A stretch of DNA of 64,000 nt from JAAOII01 sp965207705 (GTDB lineage: Bacteria; Pseudomonadota; Gammaproteobacteria; CBDBNL01; JAAOII01). The notes under the pieces were generated by a model. It saw nothing but the letters and a program-made list of their open reading frames with translations. It was not told the origin of the DNA and searched no databases. Shown here piece after piece: positions 7,293 through 16,912 of this stretch. The number at the start of each line of letters is the position of its first letter. The stretch's first letter is position 1. The DNA is taken from assembly GCA_965207705.1 (NCBI GenBank), contig OZ242292.1, positions 1,426,001 to 1,490,000 of the forward strand, read 5' to 3'. Both the position numbers and the translations under genes were made by a program.

Positions 7293-9224
7293 ATGAATTA
7301 TAGTAATTCTCACAGCAATAAAAGGAAAGTATCTAAAGGATCTACCGTCTTAATCTCTTTATCAAAAAGAATTTTAGCTAATTGGGGCTCACTTTATAAT
7401 TTTGTGCGACGCTTCTATCATTTTATGAGTGCGTTGGAACCTAATATTCGCATGAAAATTTTTGTGTCTCATGCGATAGGAATCATATCTAACATGGTGT
7501 TTTTGGTGGGTTCACTTGTAATAGTTCCTTTTATTAACTACGTCATTGCCCCTGAGAGTAGTTTAAATAATAAATGGTTGGGTAGGTTCCACGATACGGT
7601 AACCCAATGGACTGATATTGATTTTGCAATTATTTTGGGGTTCGGCTCAGTCATCGCGCTAATTATTGCGCGAGGAGGGCATATTTTGGGGCAATACATA
7701 GGAGCGTTAATTAATATGCAATTGAATGTTTATTATACTACCAAGCTTTTCCATTATTATATTCATAATAGCGCGCTTGATTCTCAAGCAACAACTTCAG
7801 AGATAGTTAATGCTATTAATAATCGTTTGCCAGGAATAATAAGTGGGTTTATCAATCCGGTTTTTTCGTTAATTAATACCTTCTTTTTTTTGGGCACAGG
7901 ATTAGTTATTTTATACTTGCTTGAACCATGGCTATTATTGTTCGCTGTAGGATTAGTTGTTTTATTATTAACTTTTTCAATTAGCGCCACGCGCCAACGG
8001 ATTAATCGTTATAGTGATGAGATAAATCAATTAAATCTGACGCAACAGCGGCGCTTATTAAATTCTATAGGGGCGCGAGAGTATATTCAAATGATAGGCA
8101 AACAAAATGTCTTTTCTAAAAATTTTGCTATAGTGAAGAAGCAATTGGACAATAATAATCTTAAACTTGGTGTGATTGGTATGCTTTTTGCCCCGTTGGG
8201 AGAAATGATGATTTATGCTTTTATGGTATTTGTTTCGCTTTATATAATAGTTTTTACTGAGCAGAGTAATATCCAGTTAGCAACTGCATTCTTAATCATT
8301 ATCTATCGCATGTTTCCACAGGTTACAAATCTATTCAATACTTATATATCAATTAGAGGGGGGGTGATTATATACGATTCGGTCTCGCGAGAACTTCTTC
8401 AAGCGATGGTCGCTAAAGTATCTTATGAGCCGCATATTCGCAATCCTTTGCCGTTTGTTAAGAGTATAAAACTGAAAAATGTGTCATACCACTATGCGCA
8501 ACAAAAACCACAAGAAGCGGTGCTTAAGAAGGTTAACCTGGAGATACCCTGCGGTAAGAAAATAGGCATTTGCGGTTTATCCGGTAGCGGTAAAACAACT
8601 CTATTAAGAATGATAACTGGTAGAATATCTCCTCGCTCAGGCGAAGTTACAGTTGATGGCAATCCATTAAAAGGGCACAAGACCATTCGTAGATGGCAGG
8701 ATTCCATAGGGTATGTTTCACAAAACCTAGTCCTTATTGAGAGAAGTATAGCTGATAATATTACTCTTGCAATTGATGATGAAGAGGTTGATGAAAAACA
8801 GCTACGAAAATCCATGAAGATGGCAGAGGCATCTAAGTTTGTTAGCAAAATGCCGCAAAAAGAACATACCCAGGCGGGGGAGGCAGGCAGCAGCATGAGC
8901 GGCGGCCAAAGACAGCGAATTGTTATAGCGCGCGCTCTTTATTACAAACCATCGTTGCTGATATTTGATGAAGCAACTAGTTCTTTGGATAAGAGCACAG
9001 AAAGTAAAATACTGAATAATATTTCAGAAGATAAGACGCTCAATGAGACATTTATTTTTGTTACTCATCGTTTGGATACCATAAAGCACTGCGATTTAAT
9101 TATTTTGTTGGATGCAGGGAGAGTCAAGGCAAAGGGAACTTATCAGGATTTAATTAACTTGCCTGAATTTCGTAAACTCACAGGAGATGCTGAAAATGAT
9201 GCAAGTAAAGAAAATAAGAAATAA
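7293..9224 (+). CDS. ABC exporter, fused membrane and ATPase domains
   Basis: Half-transporter of the exporter class that should work as a homodimer. Residues about 40-370 hold six membrane helices. The ATPase domain has Walker A GLSGSGKT (near 428), Q-loop GYVSQNLVLIERSIADNI, signature SGGQRQR (near 536), Walker B LLIFDEATSSLD and the H-loop VTHRLDTIKHC. This layout suits MsbA-like lipid, glycan or drug exporters. The glycosyltransferase ending two bases away on the other strand makes an envelope substrate plausible, but the substrate cannot be read from sequence. A -10-like TATAGT lies 13 bases before the ATG. Confidence 0.85.
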   Translation: MNYSNSHSNKRKVSKGSTVLISLSKRILANWGSLYNFVRRFYHFMSALEPNIRMKIFVSHAIGIISNMVFLVGSLVIVPFINYVIAPESSLNNKWLGRFHDTVTQWTDIDFAIILGFGSVIALIIARGGHILGQYIGALINMQLNVYYTTKLFHYYIHNSALDSQATTSEIVNAINNRLPGIISGFINPVFSLINTFFFLGTGLVILYLLEPWLLLFAVGLVVLLLTFSISATRQRINRYSDEINQLNLTQQRRLLNSIGAREYIQMIGKQNVFSKNFAIVKKQLDNNNLKLGVIGMLFAPLGEMMIYAFMVFVSLYIIVFTEQSNIQLATAFLIIIYRMFPQVTNLFNTYISIRGGVIIYDSVSRELLQAMVAKVSYEPHIRNPLPFVKSIKLKNVSYHYAQQKPQEAVLKKVNLEIPCGKKIGICGLSGSGKTTLLRMITGRISPRSGEVTVDGNPLKGHKTIRRWQDSIGYVSQNLVLIERSIADNITLAIDDEEVDEKQLRKSMKMAEASKFVSKMPQKEHTQAGEAGSSMSGGQRQRIVIARALYYKPSLLIFDEATSSLDKSTESKILNNISEDKTLNETFIFVTHRLDTIKHCDLIILLDAGRVKAKGTYQDLINLPEFRKLTGDAENDASKENKK

Positions 9225-9226
9225 TA

Positions 9227-10057
9227 TTACGCCATTCTCCGTTGCCGTAAAAAAACTATATAAAAAACCTTCATTAATGAGGCAGGTAGTAGACGGGGCG
9301 GTAATCTTAATGCCATGTTTCGCAGGTATTCCATATTAGTAATATATCCGCGTCTTCTTATGGTGTTTTGAAAAGTAATTTCTTGCCTAATTGCAAACCA
9401 ACCACGGCGACGTTCGTAAGAATGCTTATTGGTTCTAACATAGCCCACAGATTGAGAAAGGTTTCTAAAAATTGCTCCCGCTTTAATCATTTTAAACCAT
9501 AAAAGATAATCCTCATGAGTTACGAGCGATTCGTAGCCACCAACCTCCAATACCTTTTGCTTACGAAATATTACCGAGCAATTATTAATTGAGCATCTGA
9601 GTTTCATCATTTTTACGATTTCTGCATGCTTCAAGGGGAGTGGATTAACCGCAAATATCTGTTGCGGTTCTTGTGCGAATTCTGGTAGATAACCTCCTAG
9701 TACATCTAATTCCTGCTGTTCTTCTAAGATTTTTTTTTGGATTGCAAATCTATTTTCGTCTGCTATGTCATCTGCATCTAACCTTGCTACCCATTCATAA
9801 GAACATTTATTTAATCCTGCTTGAGCTGCTTTGCCAGGACCTTGATTTTTTTCAAGTTTGACAATATTTATGGGTAGTTTTTCTTTCCACCTAACTATGC
9901 TTTCATTAAGTTCGGCAGTTAGCTTTCCATCCTCAACAAGCACCAATTCATCTATATGTTCTTTTTGCTTATAAACACTTTCCATACACTGCTCAAACCA
10001 CACAGGATTTATGCCGTGATATACCGTTACAAGTAAAGAAATTCTGATGCTTTGCAT
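9227..10057 (-). CDS. Family 2 glycosyltransferase
   Basis: GT-A fold inverting glycosyltransferase: SLLVTVYHGINPVWFEQCMES at the N-terminus, EDGKLT, then the metal-binding LDADD (residues 93-97) and the catalytic-region THEDYLLW. A conserved RRRG segment follows, typical of the WaaE/KdtX-like or rhamnosyltransferase-like group that acts on LPS or capsule at the cytoplasmic membrane. Donor and acceptor are not predictable. A TATAAT hexamer sits 8 bases upstream of the ATG. It ends two bases after the ABC exporter on the opposite strand. Confidence 0.85.
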   Translation of the reverse strand: MQSIRISLLVTVYHGINPVWFEQCMESVYKQKEHIDELVLVEDGKLTAELNESIVRWKEKLPINIVKLEKNQGPGKAAQAGLNKCSYEWVARLDADDIADENRFAIQKKILEEQQELDVLGGYLPEFAQEPQQIFAVNPLPLKHAEIVKMMKLRCSINNCSVIFRKQKVLEVGGYESLVTHEDYLLWFKMIKAGAIFRNLSQSVGYVRTNKHSYERRRGWFAIRQEITFQNTIRRRGYITNMEYLRNMALRLPPRLLPASLMKVFYIVFLRQRRMA

Positions 10058-10065
10058 TATCCATT

Positions 10066-10071
10066 ATTATA
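10066..10071 (-). promoter_or_regulatory. Candidate -10 box 8 bases before the glycosyltransferase ATG
   Basis: TATAAT on the minus strand, 8 bases before the start at 10057. No clear -35 element at a standard distance. If used, the transcript would begin at or next to the start codon. Confidence 0.4.
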
Positions 10072-10144
10072 AATTAATTACTGTGGCAAATTATTGATTG
10101 TAAGGCGTATGATGTGGTAAGATAAATACCCATGGAATATTACA

Positions 10145-10660
10145 ATGCATAGTTTTACTAAAAAATCATCCTATACTTACGAGGATCTCTTAGATTGTAG
10201 CGAGAACAAGCTGTTTGGCGTTGGTAATCCTCAATTACCCAAGCCAAATATGCTGATGATGGATCGCGTCACAGAAATTAATGAGAAAGGTGGTGATTTT
10301 GGCAATGGCGAGGCAATCGCTGAGCTTGATATTAATAAGGATCTATGGTTTTTTTCCTGCCATTTTGCGGGTGACCCAGTTATGCCTGGCTGTCTCGGGC
10401 TGGATGGCTTATGGCAATTGCTTGGCTTTTACCTTGGTTGGTGCGGTTATCAAGGCAAGGGTAGGGCTTTGGGTAGTGGCAAGGTTAAGTTCACAGGGCA
10501 GATTCTGCCAGGTGTCAAGAAAGTGAGATACCATCTTAATATGCAAAAAATTGTTAAACTATCCACCATAATGGGCATAGCCACTGGCTATGTTTATGCA
10601 GATGATAACAAAGTATATACTGCATCAGAATTAAAAGTTGGGCTATTTACTGATTTATAA
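10145..10660 (+). CDS. fabA: 3-hydroxydecanoyl-ACP dehydratase/isomerase FabA
   Basis: FabA dehydrates 3-hydroxyacyl-ACP and isomerises trans-2-decenoyl-ACP to cis-3-decenoyl-ACP, the entry point of anaerobic unsaturated fatty acid synthesis. The 171-residue product carries the active-site stretch CHFAGDPVMPGCLGLDGLWQ with His73 and Asp87, matching the catalytic pair of E. coli FabA, and ends ELKVGLFTDL. fabB follows 8 bases downstream, the classic FabA-FabB pairing of gamma- and alphaproteobacteria. Confidence 0.97.
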   Translation: MHSFTKKSSYTYEDLLDCSENKLFGVGNPQLPKPNMLMMDRVTEINEKGGDFGNGEAIAELDINKDLWFFSCHFAGDPVMPGCLGLDGLWQLLGFYLGWCGYQGKGRALGSGKVKFTGQILPGVKKVRYHLNMQKIVKLSTIMGIATGYVYADDNKVYTASELKVGLFTDL

Positions 10661-10668
10661 TAATTAAT

Positions 10669-11889
10669 ATGACAGAATTAAAACGAGTCGCGGTTACAGG
10701 TATGGGGATAATCTCTAATATAGGTTATGGTATACGTGATGTTTTGCAATCCTTACAAGAAGGACGTTCGGGTATAAAGCACAATCCTACATACCAAGAA
10801 ATGGGATTGCGTAGTTGGGTTAGTGGCTCCATTGACTTGGATGCATCTCTTCATATTCCCCGCAAGAAACTGAGATTTATGGCAGATGCCGCTATTTTTG
10901 CTTACATATCACTTAAGCAAGCAATTGAAGATGCGGGCTTGTTGCCAGCGCAGATTTCAAATCCTTTAACTGGTCTTATTGCTGGTTCTGGCGGAGCTTC
11001 TTCGGCTAACCAGGTGGAAGCTGCGGATATTTTAAGAAAAGATGGCATAAGGAAGCTGGGTCCATATAGAGTTACCCGTTGTATGGGCAGCACAGTTTCT
11101 GCCTGTTTAGCAGAACCCTTTGATATAAAAGGTATGAATATGTCTATCAGTTCGGCGTGCGCAACTTCAGCGCACTGCATAATGATGGCGGCAGATCAAA
11201 TTCGGCTCGGCAATCAACAAATTATGTTTGCTGGTGGCGGCGAGGAAGAACATTGGACTACAAGTTCACTTTTTGATGCTATGGGAGCGCTATCCAGTGG
11301 ATATAATGATAAGCCAACTAAGGCATCTCGTCCCTGGGATGAGGATCGCGATGGGTTTGTTATTGCTGGTGGTGGCGGATTTTTAGTGTTAGAAGAGATG
11401 GGGAACGCCATTAAACGTGGCGCAAAGATTTATGCCGAGCTTGCTAACTATTGTGCCACTTCTGATGGCGAGGGTGGTATAGTTGCTCCTGCTGGAGATG
11501 GTTCTATCCGCTGTATGACAAAAACCATCAAAGGGGTTGATAAAATAGATTATATAAATGCTCACGCTACCAGCACCCCAGTTGGAGACAATGCTGAGTT
11601 TAAAGCAATCAGTCAAGTTTTTGCCGATCAAAATATTCCGGTCAGTTCTACCAAATCTCAAACGGGACATTCACTAGGTGCTGCTGGAGTTCAAGAAAGT
11701 ATCTATTCATTATTAATGATGGAAAATGATTTTATAGCAAAGACGCTCAACTTAGAAAATCCTCCCGAACATACAGGAGTTAATCTAATTAGAGAAAACC
11801 AAACCGCGGTCAAACTAAAGCACATTATTTCCAATGCTTTTGGCTTTGGCGGAACCAATTCGTGTTTGCTGTTTAGTAAGCCAGCATAA
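10669..11889 (+). CDS. fabB: 3-oxoacyl-ACP synthase I FabB
   Basis: FabB elongates acyl-ACP with malonyl-ACP and channels the cis-3 product of FabA into unsaturated fatty acids. The thiolase-fold triad is complete: Cys164 in SSACATSAHC, His299 in NAHATSTPVGD and His334 in TGHSLGAAG. The 406-residue length is normal. It follows fabA by 8 bases, and the two are almost certainly one transcript. Confidence 0.97.
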   Translation: MTELKRVAVTGMGIISNIGYGIRDVLQSLQEGRSGIKHNPTYQEMGLRSWVSGSIDLDASLHIPRKKLRFMADAAIFAYISLKQAIEDAGLLPAQISNPLTGLIAGSGGASSANQVEAADILRKDGIRKLGPYRVTRCMGSTVSACLAEPFDIKGMNMSISSACATSAHCIMMAADQIRLGNQQIMFAGGGEEEHWTTSSLFDAMGALSSGYNDKPTKASRPWDEDRDGFVIAGGGGFLVLEEMGNAIKRGAKIYAELANYCATSDGEGGIVAPAGDGSIRCMTKTIKGVDKIDYINAHATSTPVGDNAEFKAISQVFADQNIPVSSTKSQTGHSLGAAGVQESIYSLLMMENDFIAKTLNLENPPEHTGVNLIRENQTAVKLKHIISNAFGFGGTNSCLLFSKPA

Positions 11890-11920
11890 TTAATTGAAAT
11901 AAATCACTAATATAAGCAAT

Positions 11921-12433
11921 ATGAGTTACAACTCCATTCCCGCTGGCAAATCTTTGCCAGATGATATTAACGTAATAATAGAAATACCCGCCCACAGCAC
12001 GCCAATTAAATATGAAGTTGACAAGGACTTAGATGCCTTAGTGGTAGATAGGTTTATGCCAACCCCGATGTTTTATCCTGCCAATTATGGTTTTGTTCCT
12101 AATACTTTGGCAGATGATGGCGACCCTCTTGATGTTTTAGTCATCACCCCTCATCCTTTATTATCTGGTTGCGTTATCCGTTGTCGTCCAGTTGCGGTCC
12201 TGCAGATGGAAGATGAAAGTGGCATGGATGAAAAGATTGTCGCAGTTCCTCATAGCAAACTTACTCCTATTTATAATGATATTAATGATGTGGGAGACCT
12301 GCCACAACTGCTCAAAGAGCAGATTAATCATTTCTTTGAAAACTACAAGAAACTTGAAAAGGACAAGTGGGTTAAGGTGGACAAATGGGCGGATAAAAAA
12401 ACCGCATTAGAAATGATACAAAAAGCCCTATAA
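11921..12433 (+). CDS. ppa: Inorganic pyrophosphatase, family I
   Basis: Hydrolyses pyrophosphate to drive biosynthetic reactions in the cytoplasm. The family signature DGDPLDVLV (residues 67-75) holds the metal-binding aspartates. EIPAHSTPIKYEVDK and MFYPANYGFVPNT are also typical. The 170-residue length fits the short bacterial form. It lies 31 bases behind fabB on the same strand. Confidence 0.97.
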   Translation: MSYNSIPAGKSLPDDINVIIEIPAHSTPIKYEVDKDLDALVVDRFMPTPMFYPANYGFVPNTLADDGDPLDVLVITPHPLLSGCVIRCRPVAVLQMEDESGMDEKIVAVPHSKLTPIYNDINDVGDLPQLLKEQINHFFENYKKLEKDKWVKVDKWADKKTALEMIQKAL

Positions 12434-12461
12434 AAGCTACACTTTATAGGCAACGATTTTC

Positions 12462-12467
12462 TATAAT
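12462..12467 (+). promoter_or_regulatory. Candidate -10 box before lepA
   Basis: Perfect TATAAT with 10 bases between it and the lepA ATG. No good -35 match is visible. A transcript from here would have a leader of only a few bases. Confidence 0.4.
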
Positions 12468-12477
12468 CTTATAAATT

Positions 12478-14283
12478 ATGGGCGTTAAGCAAACCCCTTT
12501 GCAACACTTGCGCAATGTTGCTATTATTGCTCATATAGACCACGGCAAGTCAACTCTTGCAGACCGTTTTATTCAAGAATGTGGCGGACTTAGTGAGAGA
12601 GAGATGAAAGACCAGGTTCTGGATTCTATGGAGATTGAACGAGAACGTGGTATAACCATTAAAGCTCAAAGTGTTACTTTAGCGTATTCTGCAGATGATG
12701 GTAATGATTATGTTATCAATTTCATTGACACTCCAGGGCATGTTGATTTTTCTTATGAAGTATCCAGGTCACTAAACGCTTGCGAGGGAGCTGTTTTGTT
12801 AGTGGATGCATCTCAAGGAGTGGAAGCGCAAACCCTTGCTACAACCTATACCGCTGTGGAGCAGGGGGTTGAAATGGTGCCTGTCCTAAATAAAATTGAT
12901 TTACCTCAGGCAGAACCAGAGCGTGTTACCGCAGAAATTGAGGAGTTGGTGGGGTTGCCAGCAAAAGAGTGCTTAACTGTCAGCGCTAAAAAAGGGACGG
13001 GAGTTCATCAACTTTTAGAGGCGCTTATAGAGAGAATACCCGCTCCTAGCGGAGATAGAGAATCCCCTCTTAGAGCGCTAATCATAGATTCCTGGTTTGA
13101 TAATTACATGGGTGTGGTATCTTTGGTGCGAGTAATGGAAGGTAGAATTACCAAAGGTTCTAGGGTTGAGATTGCCTCAAAAGGTACTCGCCATCGCGTA
13201 GAACAACTTGGAGTTTTTACTCCACATCGTCATGAATGTGATTCATTAGAGGCAGGAGAGGTTGGTTATGTTTCCATGGCCATCAAAGATATTAAGGGCG
13301 CTCCAGTTGGAGACACTGTTACTGATAACAGCGAAACAAAACCCTTGCCTGGCTTTCGCCGAGTGCAACCGCGTATTTTTGCTGGACTTTTCCCAGTGGA
13401 TGGTCAACAGTTCCCCGCTTTTCGTGAATGTCTTGGCAAACTAGCGCTTAATGATGCTTCATTAACCTACGAACCAATCCAATCATCAGCATTGGGCTCA
13501 GGTTTTCGTGTTGGCTTATTGGGATTATTACATTTGGATATAGTGCGTGAAAGATTAGAGCGAGAATATGGACTTAATCTAGTGGCGACTGCGCCAACTG
13601 TTATTTATCAAGCACAACTTAAAAATGGCAAGTCGGTTAAGGTTGAATCACCTGAAGAAATGCCATCCCCAACAGAATTAGAGATAATTGAAGAACCCAT
13701 CGCCAATACCACCATACTTCTACCTAATAAATATTTAGGAGCAGTATTAGAATTATGTGAAAAAAAGCGCGGCATACAAAAGAAGATGCTGCATCAAGGA
13801 GGGGGACAAGTATCATTGGAATATGAAATTCCGCTTAGTGAACTAATGACCGATTTCTTTGATAAGCTAAGTTCAGCTAGTAGCGGCTTTGCTTCTATGG
13901 ACTATAAAATCATAGGTTATCAACAAACACATGTAGTAAAGGTTGATATACTGATTAATGGAGAGCCAGTCGATGCTATGTCTCGGCTTATATATAAGGA
14001 CCGTGCTGAGGCGGCGGGGCGTCATTATGCTGAGCAGCTTAAAGAAATAATCCCACGCCAACTTTTTGTGGTGGCAATTCAAGCAGCGGTAGGAGGCAAA
14101 ATTATTGCTCGCAGCACTGTTAGCGCTATGGGCAAGAATGTTACTGCCAAATGTTATGGGGGAGATATAACTCGTAAGAAGAAACTACTGGAAAAACAGA
14201 AGAAAGGTAAAAAACGTATGAAGCAAATAGGAAAAGTAACTTTGCCTTCTGCTGCTTTTGCCACTATTCTTGGCGCTGACTAA
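12478..14283 (+). CDS. lepA: Elongation factor 4 (LepA)
   Basis: Ribosome-associated translational GTPase related to EF-G, linked to efficient initiation and back-translocation. The 601-residue product starts with NVAIIAHIDHGKSTLADRF (G1), has RGITIKAQSVTL (switch I), DTPGHVDF (G3), NKIDLP (G4) and SAKKGTGV (G5). The LepA-specific C-terminal domain ends with GDITRKKKLLEKQKKGKKRM. The signal peptidase gene lepB, the usual downstream neighbour, is absent. A sugar ABC ATPase follows instead. Confidence 0.97.
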   Translation: MGVKQTPLQHLRNVAIIAHIDHGKSTLADRFIQECGGLSEREMKDQVLDSMEIERERGITIKAQSVTLAYSADDGNDYVINFIDTPGHVDFSYEVSRSLNACEGAVLLVDASQGVEAQTLATTYTAVEQGVEMVPVLNKIDLPQAEPERVTAEIEELVGLPAKECLTVSAKKGTGVHQLLEALIERIPAPSGDRESPLRALIIDSWFDNYMGVVSLVRVMEGRITKGSRVEIASKGTRHRVEQLGVFTPHRHECDSLEAGEVGYVSMAIKDIKGAPVGDTVTDNSETKPLPGFRRVQPRIFAGLFPVDGQQFPAFRECLGKLALNDASLTYEPIQSSALGSGFRVGLLGLLHLDIVRERLEREYGLNLVATAPTVIYQAQLKNGKSVKVESPEEMPSPTELEIIEEPIANTTILLPNKYLGAVLELCEKKRGIQKKMLHQGGGQVSLEYEIPLSELMTDFFDKLSSASSGFASMDYKIIGYQQTHVVKVDILINGEPVDAMSRLIYKDRAEAAGRHYAEQLKEIIPRQLFVVAIQAAVGGKIIARSTVSAMGKNVTAKCYGGDITRKKKLLEKQKKGKKRMKQIGKVTLPSAAFATILGAD

Positions 14284-14339
14284 AAATAATTTTTTTTGTG
14301 TATAATTAAGGGTAGTTTAATTATTATTAAAAATTTATT

Positions 14340-15473
14340 ATGGCACAAGTATTATTAAGAGATGTCCATAAATCCTACGATGCGGTTAATGTATTAGACC
14401 GCATAAACCTTGATATTAATAAAGGAGAATTTGTAGTATTTGTAGGCCCCTCAGGATGCGGTAAGTCAACTCTGTTGCGTCTTATCGCAGGCCTCAGCGA
14501 GGTAACCGATGGTGAAATATCCATTGGCAACCAAAAGGTAAATGACCTTCCGCCCGCGGAAAGAAAAATAGCAATGGTGTTTCAATCTTATGCTTTATAT
14601 CCCCACATGACTGTTGCAGAAAATATGGGATTTAGCTTGCGAATGGCAAAGGAGAAGAAAGAAACAATTAAGAATAAGGTTACTAGCGCTGCTAATATTC
14701 TGCAGTTAGAAAAATTGTTAGAGCGGAAGCCCAAAGCATTATCTGGCGGGCAAAGACAACGGGTGGCAATTGGACGCGCCATAGTGCGCGAGCCGCAGGT
14801 ATTTCTATTTGATGAACCCCTATCCAATTTAGATGCGGAGTTAAGGGTGGAAATGCGAGTGCAAATTGCCAAGCTTCATCAACAGCTTAAAACCACGATG
14901 ATTTATGTAACGCATGACCAGGTTGAAGCAATGACTATGGCGGATAAAATAGTTGTCCTAAATGGAGGGCACCTGCAACAAGTGGGCAGTCCGTTAGAAC
15001 TTTATCATTATCCTACCAACCTCTTTGTTGCAGGTTTCATAGGTTCCCCCAAGATTAATTTCATTGACGCCACCTGCATTAAGTCGGGGGATAAATCTAT
15101 TGAAGTGGAAGTTGCAGGTAACACAGTTAAACTCCCTTTAACCACAACTAAAGAAAGCGGAGCAATTGGTAAAGGACAGAAGTTAATTCTGGGTGTCAGA
15201 CCTAAAAATATCCAAATTTCATCTGGTGGCAAGGATTGGATTAAATTCAAAGTCAAAACAGAAGTGGTTGAAAGGTTAGGAGGTATTTCTTATGCCTATA
15301 CCAGATTAGAAGGCAATGCTAATAATTTGATTGTTGAGATTCTAGATGATGCGGATATAGCTATTGGTAGCAATCTCAATGTTGCTATAGATCCTGTTGA
15401 TTGTTATTTATTTACTGAAGCAGGTGTGGCACTACAAAGGTTAACAAAATTTAATACTTACGGCAAACATTAA
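14340..15473 (+). CDS. Sugar ABC transporter ATP-binding protein (UgpC/MsmK/MalK type)
   Basis: ATPase subunit of a carbohydrate importer of the CUT1 class. Walker A is GPSGCGKST, the Q-loop reads MVFQSYALYPHMTVAENM, the signature is LSGGQRQRVAIGRA, and Walker B is FLFDEPLSNLD. A C-terminal regulatory TOBE-like region of about 130 residues follows, as in MalK and UgpC. GH4 glycosidase starts 4 bases later, and the binding protein follows. The two membrane permeases of the system are not adjacent but lie at 21320-23028, beyond a GH42 gene and azlCD. TATAAT at 14301-14306 may be its promoter. Confidence 0.93.
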   Translation: MAQVLLRDVHKSYDAVNVLDRINLDINKGEFVVFVGPSGCGKSTLLRLIAGLSEVTDGEISIGNQKVNDLPPAERKIAMVFQSYALYPHMTVAENMGFSLRMAKEKKETIKNKVTSAANILQLEKLLERKPKALSGGQRQRVAIGRAIVREPQVFLFDEPLSNLDAELRVEMRVQIAKLHQQLKTTMIYVTHDQVEAMTMADKIVVLNGGHLQQVGSPLELYHYPTNLFVAGFIGSPKINFIDATCIKSGDKSIEVEVAGNTVKLPLTTTKESGAIGKGQKLILGVRPKNIQISSGGKDWIKFKVKTEVVERLGGISYAYTRLEGNANNLIVEILDDADIAIGSNLNVAIDPVDCYLFTEAGVALQRLTKFNTYGKH

Positions 15474-15476
15474 TTA

Positions 15477-16787
15477 ATGTTTCGGCTTTGTTTCATAGGA
15501 GCAGGCAGCTCCGTTTTTGCCCAGAATCTGCTGGTGGATATTTTGCAGAATCCACAGTTTAATGATATTGATATTTCATTGCATGATATTGATGCTGAAC
15601 GGCTCGCCACATCGCAAAAAATGACGGAAAATCTTATCCAGCAATTGAAACTGTCAGCGAAAGTTACCTCTTATGAAAACCGCAAAGATGCGCTAAAGGA
15701 CGCAAATTATGTAGTTACCATGATGCAAGTAGGGGGGTATAAGCCATGTACTGTATTAGATTTTGAAGTCCCTAAAAAATACGGTTTGCGTCAGACGATT
15801 GCAGATACTCTTGGAATTGGTGGCATAATGCGCGCACTGCGCACTATTCCTGTGATACTTGACATAGCCAGAGATATGCAGGAGATATGTCCTGATGCCT
15901 ATCTTTTGAACTATGTTAACCCCATGGCAATGTTGCAGATGGCGCTTCATCGTGAATTTCCACAACTTAAAACCTTAGGGCTATGTCATAGTATCCGCTA
16001 CACGATTCAAGATATTGCTGCGGACTTAAAAATGAAGCCAGAAGATATTACTTTTACCTGCGCCGGCATAAATCATATAGCATTTTATTTAACTCTTAAA
16101 GATATCAAGAGCGGTGAATCACTTTATCCGCGACTGCGGCAAGTTGAGGCAGCAGCTACCTATCCGCCAAGCAACAAAGTGCGCTATGAGATGCTAAAGA
16201 GATTTGGCTATTTTGTAACCGAGTCCAGCGAGCATTTTTCCGAGTATGTCTCTTGGTTCATAAAGAATAACCGCCCCGAACTCATCCAGGAATTTAATAT
16301 TCCTTTGGACGAATATATAAGAAGATGCGAAGAGCAATCACAGGATTGGCAAGATATGAGATTGCGACTGGAAGACCCCAACAATGAATTTAAGATTGAA
16401 CGTAGTGTTGAATATGTGGAGGATATTCTTGCCGCCCTTGAGCTTAATAATCCTGTAGAAATTCATGCTAATGTTTCAAATCATCAAGGGTTAATTACCA
16501 ACCTGCCAAACGATTGCTGCGTGGAAGTGGCGTGCCGCATTGATAAAAATGGAATTGATGAACAGCGGGTCGGCAACCTGCCTATTCATCTTGCCGCCCT
16601 CATGCAAACCAATATCAATGTCCAAAAGTTAACTGTTGAAGCAGCGCTTAGTCGCAAAAAAGAATACATCTATCATGCTGCAGCGCTTGACCCCCACACA
16701 GCAGCCGAGCTTAATCTTACGCAAATATGGAAAATGGTGGATGAGTTATTACTGCAACACAAGGACTGGCTACCGCAGTATTCGTAA
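15477..16787 (+). CDS. GH4 glycosidase, probable alpha-galactosidase
   Basis: GH4 enzymes hydrolyse glycosides by an NAD+- and Mn2+-dependent redox mechanism. The dinucleotide-binding start is FIGAGSSVFAQN, with NYVNPMA in the catalytic domain. The metal ligands are Cys170-His171 (in GLCHS) and His200 (in GINHI). The Cys-His-Ser triplet is the one associated with MelA-type alpha-galactosidases rather than phospho-glucosidases. The 436-residue length is normal. It sits between the sugar ABC ATPase and the sugar-binding protein and overlaps neither. A related NAD-dependent specificity cannot be excluded. Confidence 0.87.
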   Translation: MFRLCFIGAGSSVFAQNLLVDILQNPQFNDIDISLHDIDAERLATSQKMTENLIQQLKLSAKVTSYENRKDALKDANYVVTMMQVGGYKPCTVLDFEVPKKYGLRQTIADTLGIGGIMRALRTIPVILDIARDMQEICPDAYLLNYVNPMAMLQMALHREFPQLKTLGLCHSIRYTIQDIAADLKMKPEDITFTCAGINHIAFYLTLKDIKSGESLYPRLRQVEAAATYPPSNKVRYEMLKRFGYFVTESSEHFSEYVSWFIKNNRPELIQEFNIPLDEYIRRCEEQSQDWQDMRLRLEDPNNEFKIERSVEYVEDILAALELNNPVEIHANVSNHQGLITNLPNDCCVEVACRIDKNGIDEQRVGNLPIHLAALMQTNINVQKLTVEAALSRKKEYIYHAAALDPHTAAELNLTQIWKMVDELLLQHKDWLPQYS

Positions 16788-16806
16788 CATAGCTCGTAAC
16801 ATAGAT
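16783..16806 (+). repeat. 12-bp tandem repeat starting at the GH4 stop codon
   Basis: CGTAACATAGCT (16783-16794) is followed by CGTAACATAGAT (16795-16806). The first copy contains the TAA stop of the GH4 gene at 16785-16787. Confidence 0.8.
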
Positions 16807-16912
16807 ATAGTATAGCCATAATCACTAAATATTAAATAATTATTTTTTATGGTCTGTTGCATGTTTTTATGTATAATCAAACTACTATTATTTAACTAAA
16901 TATTTTAATATT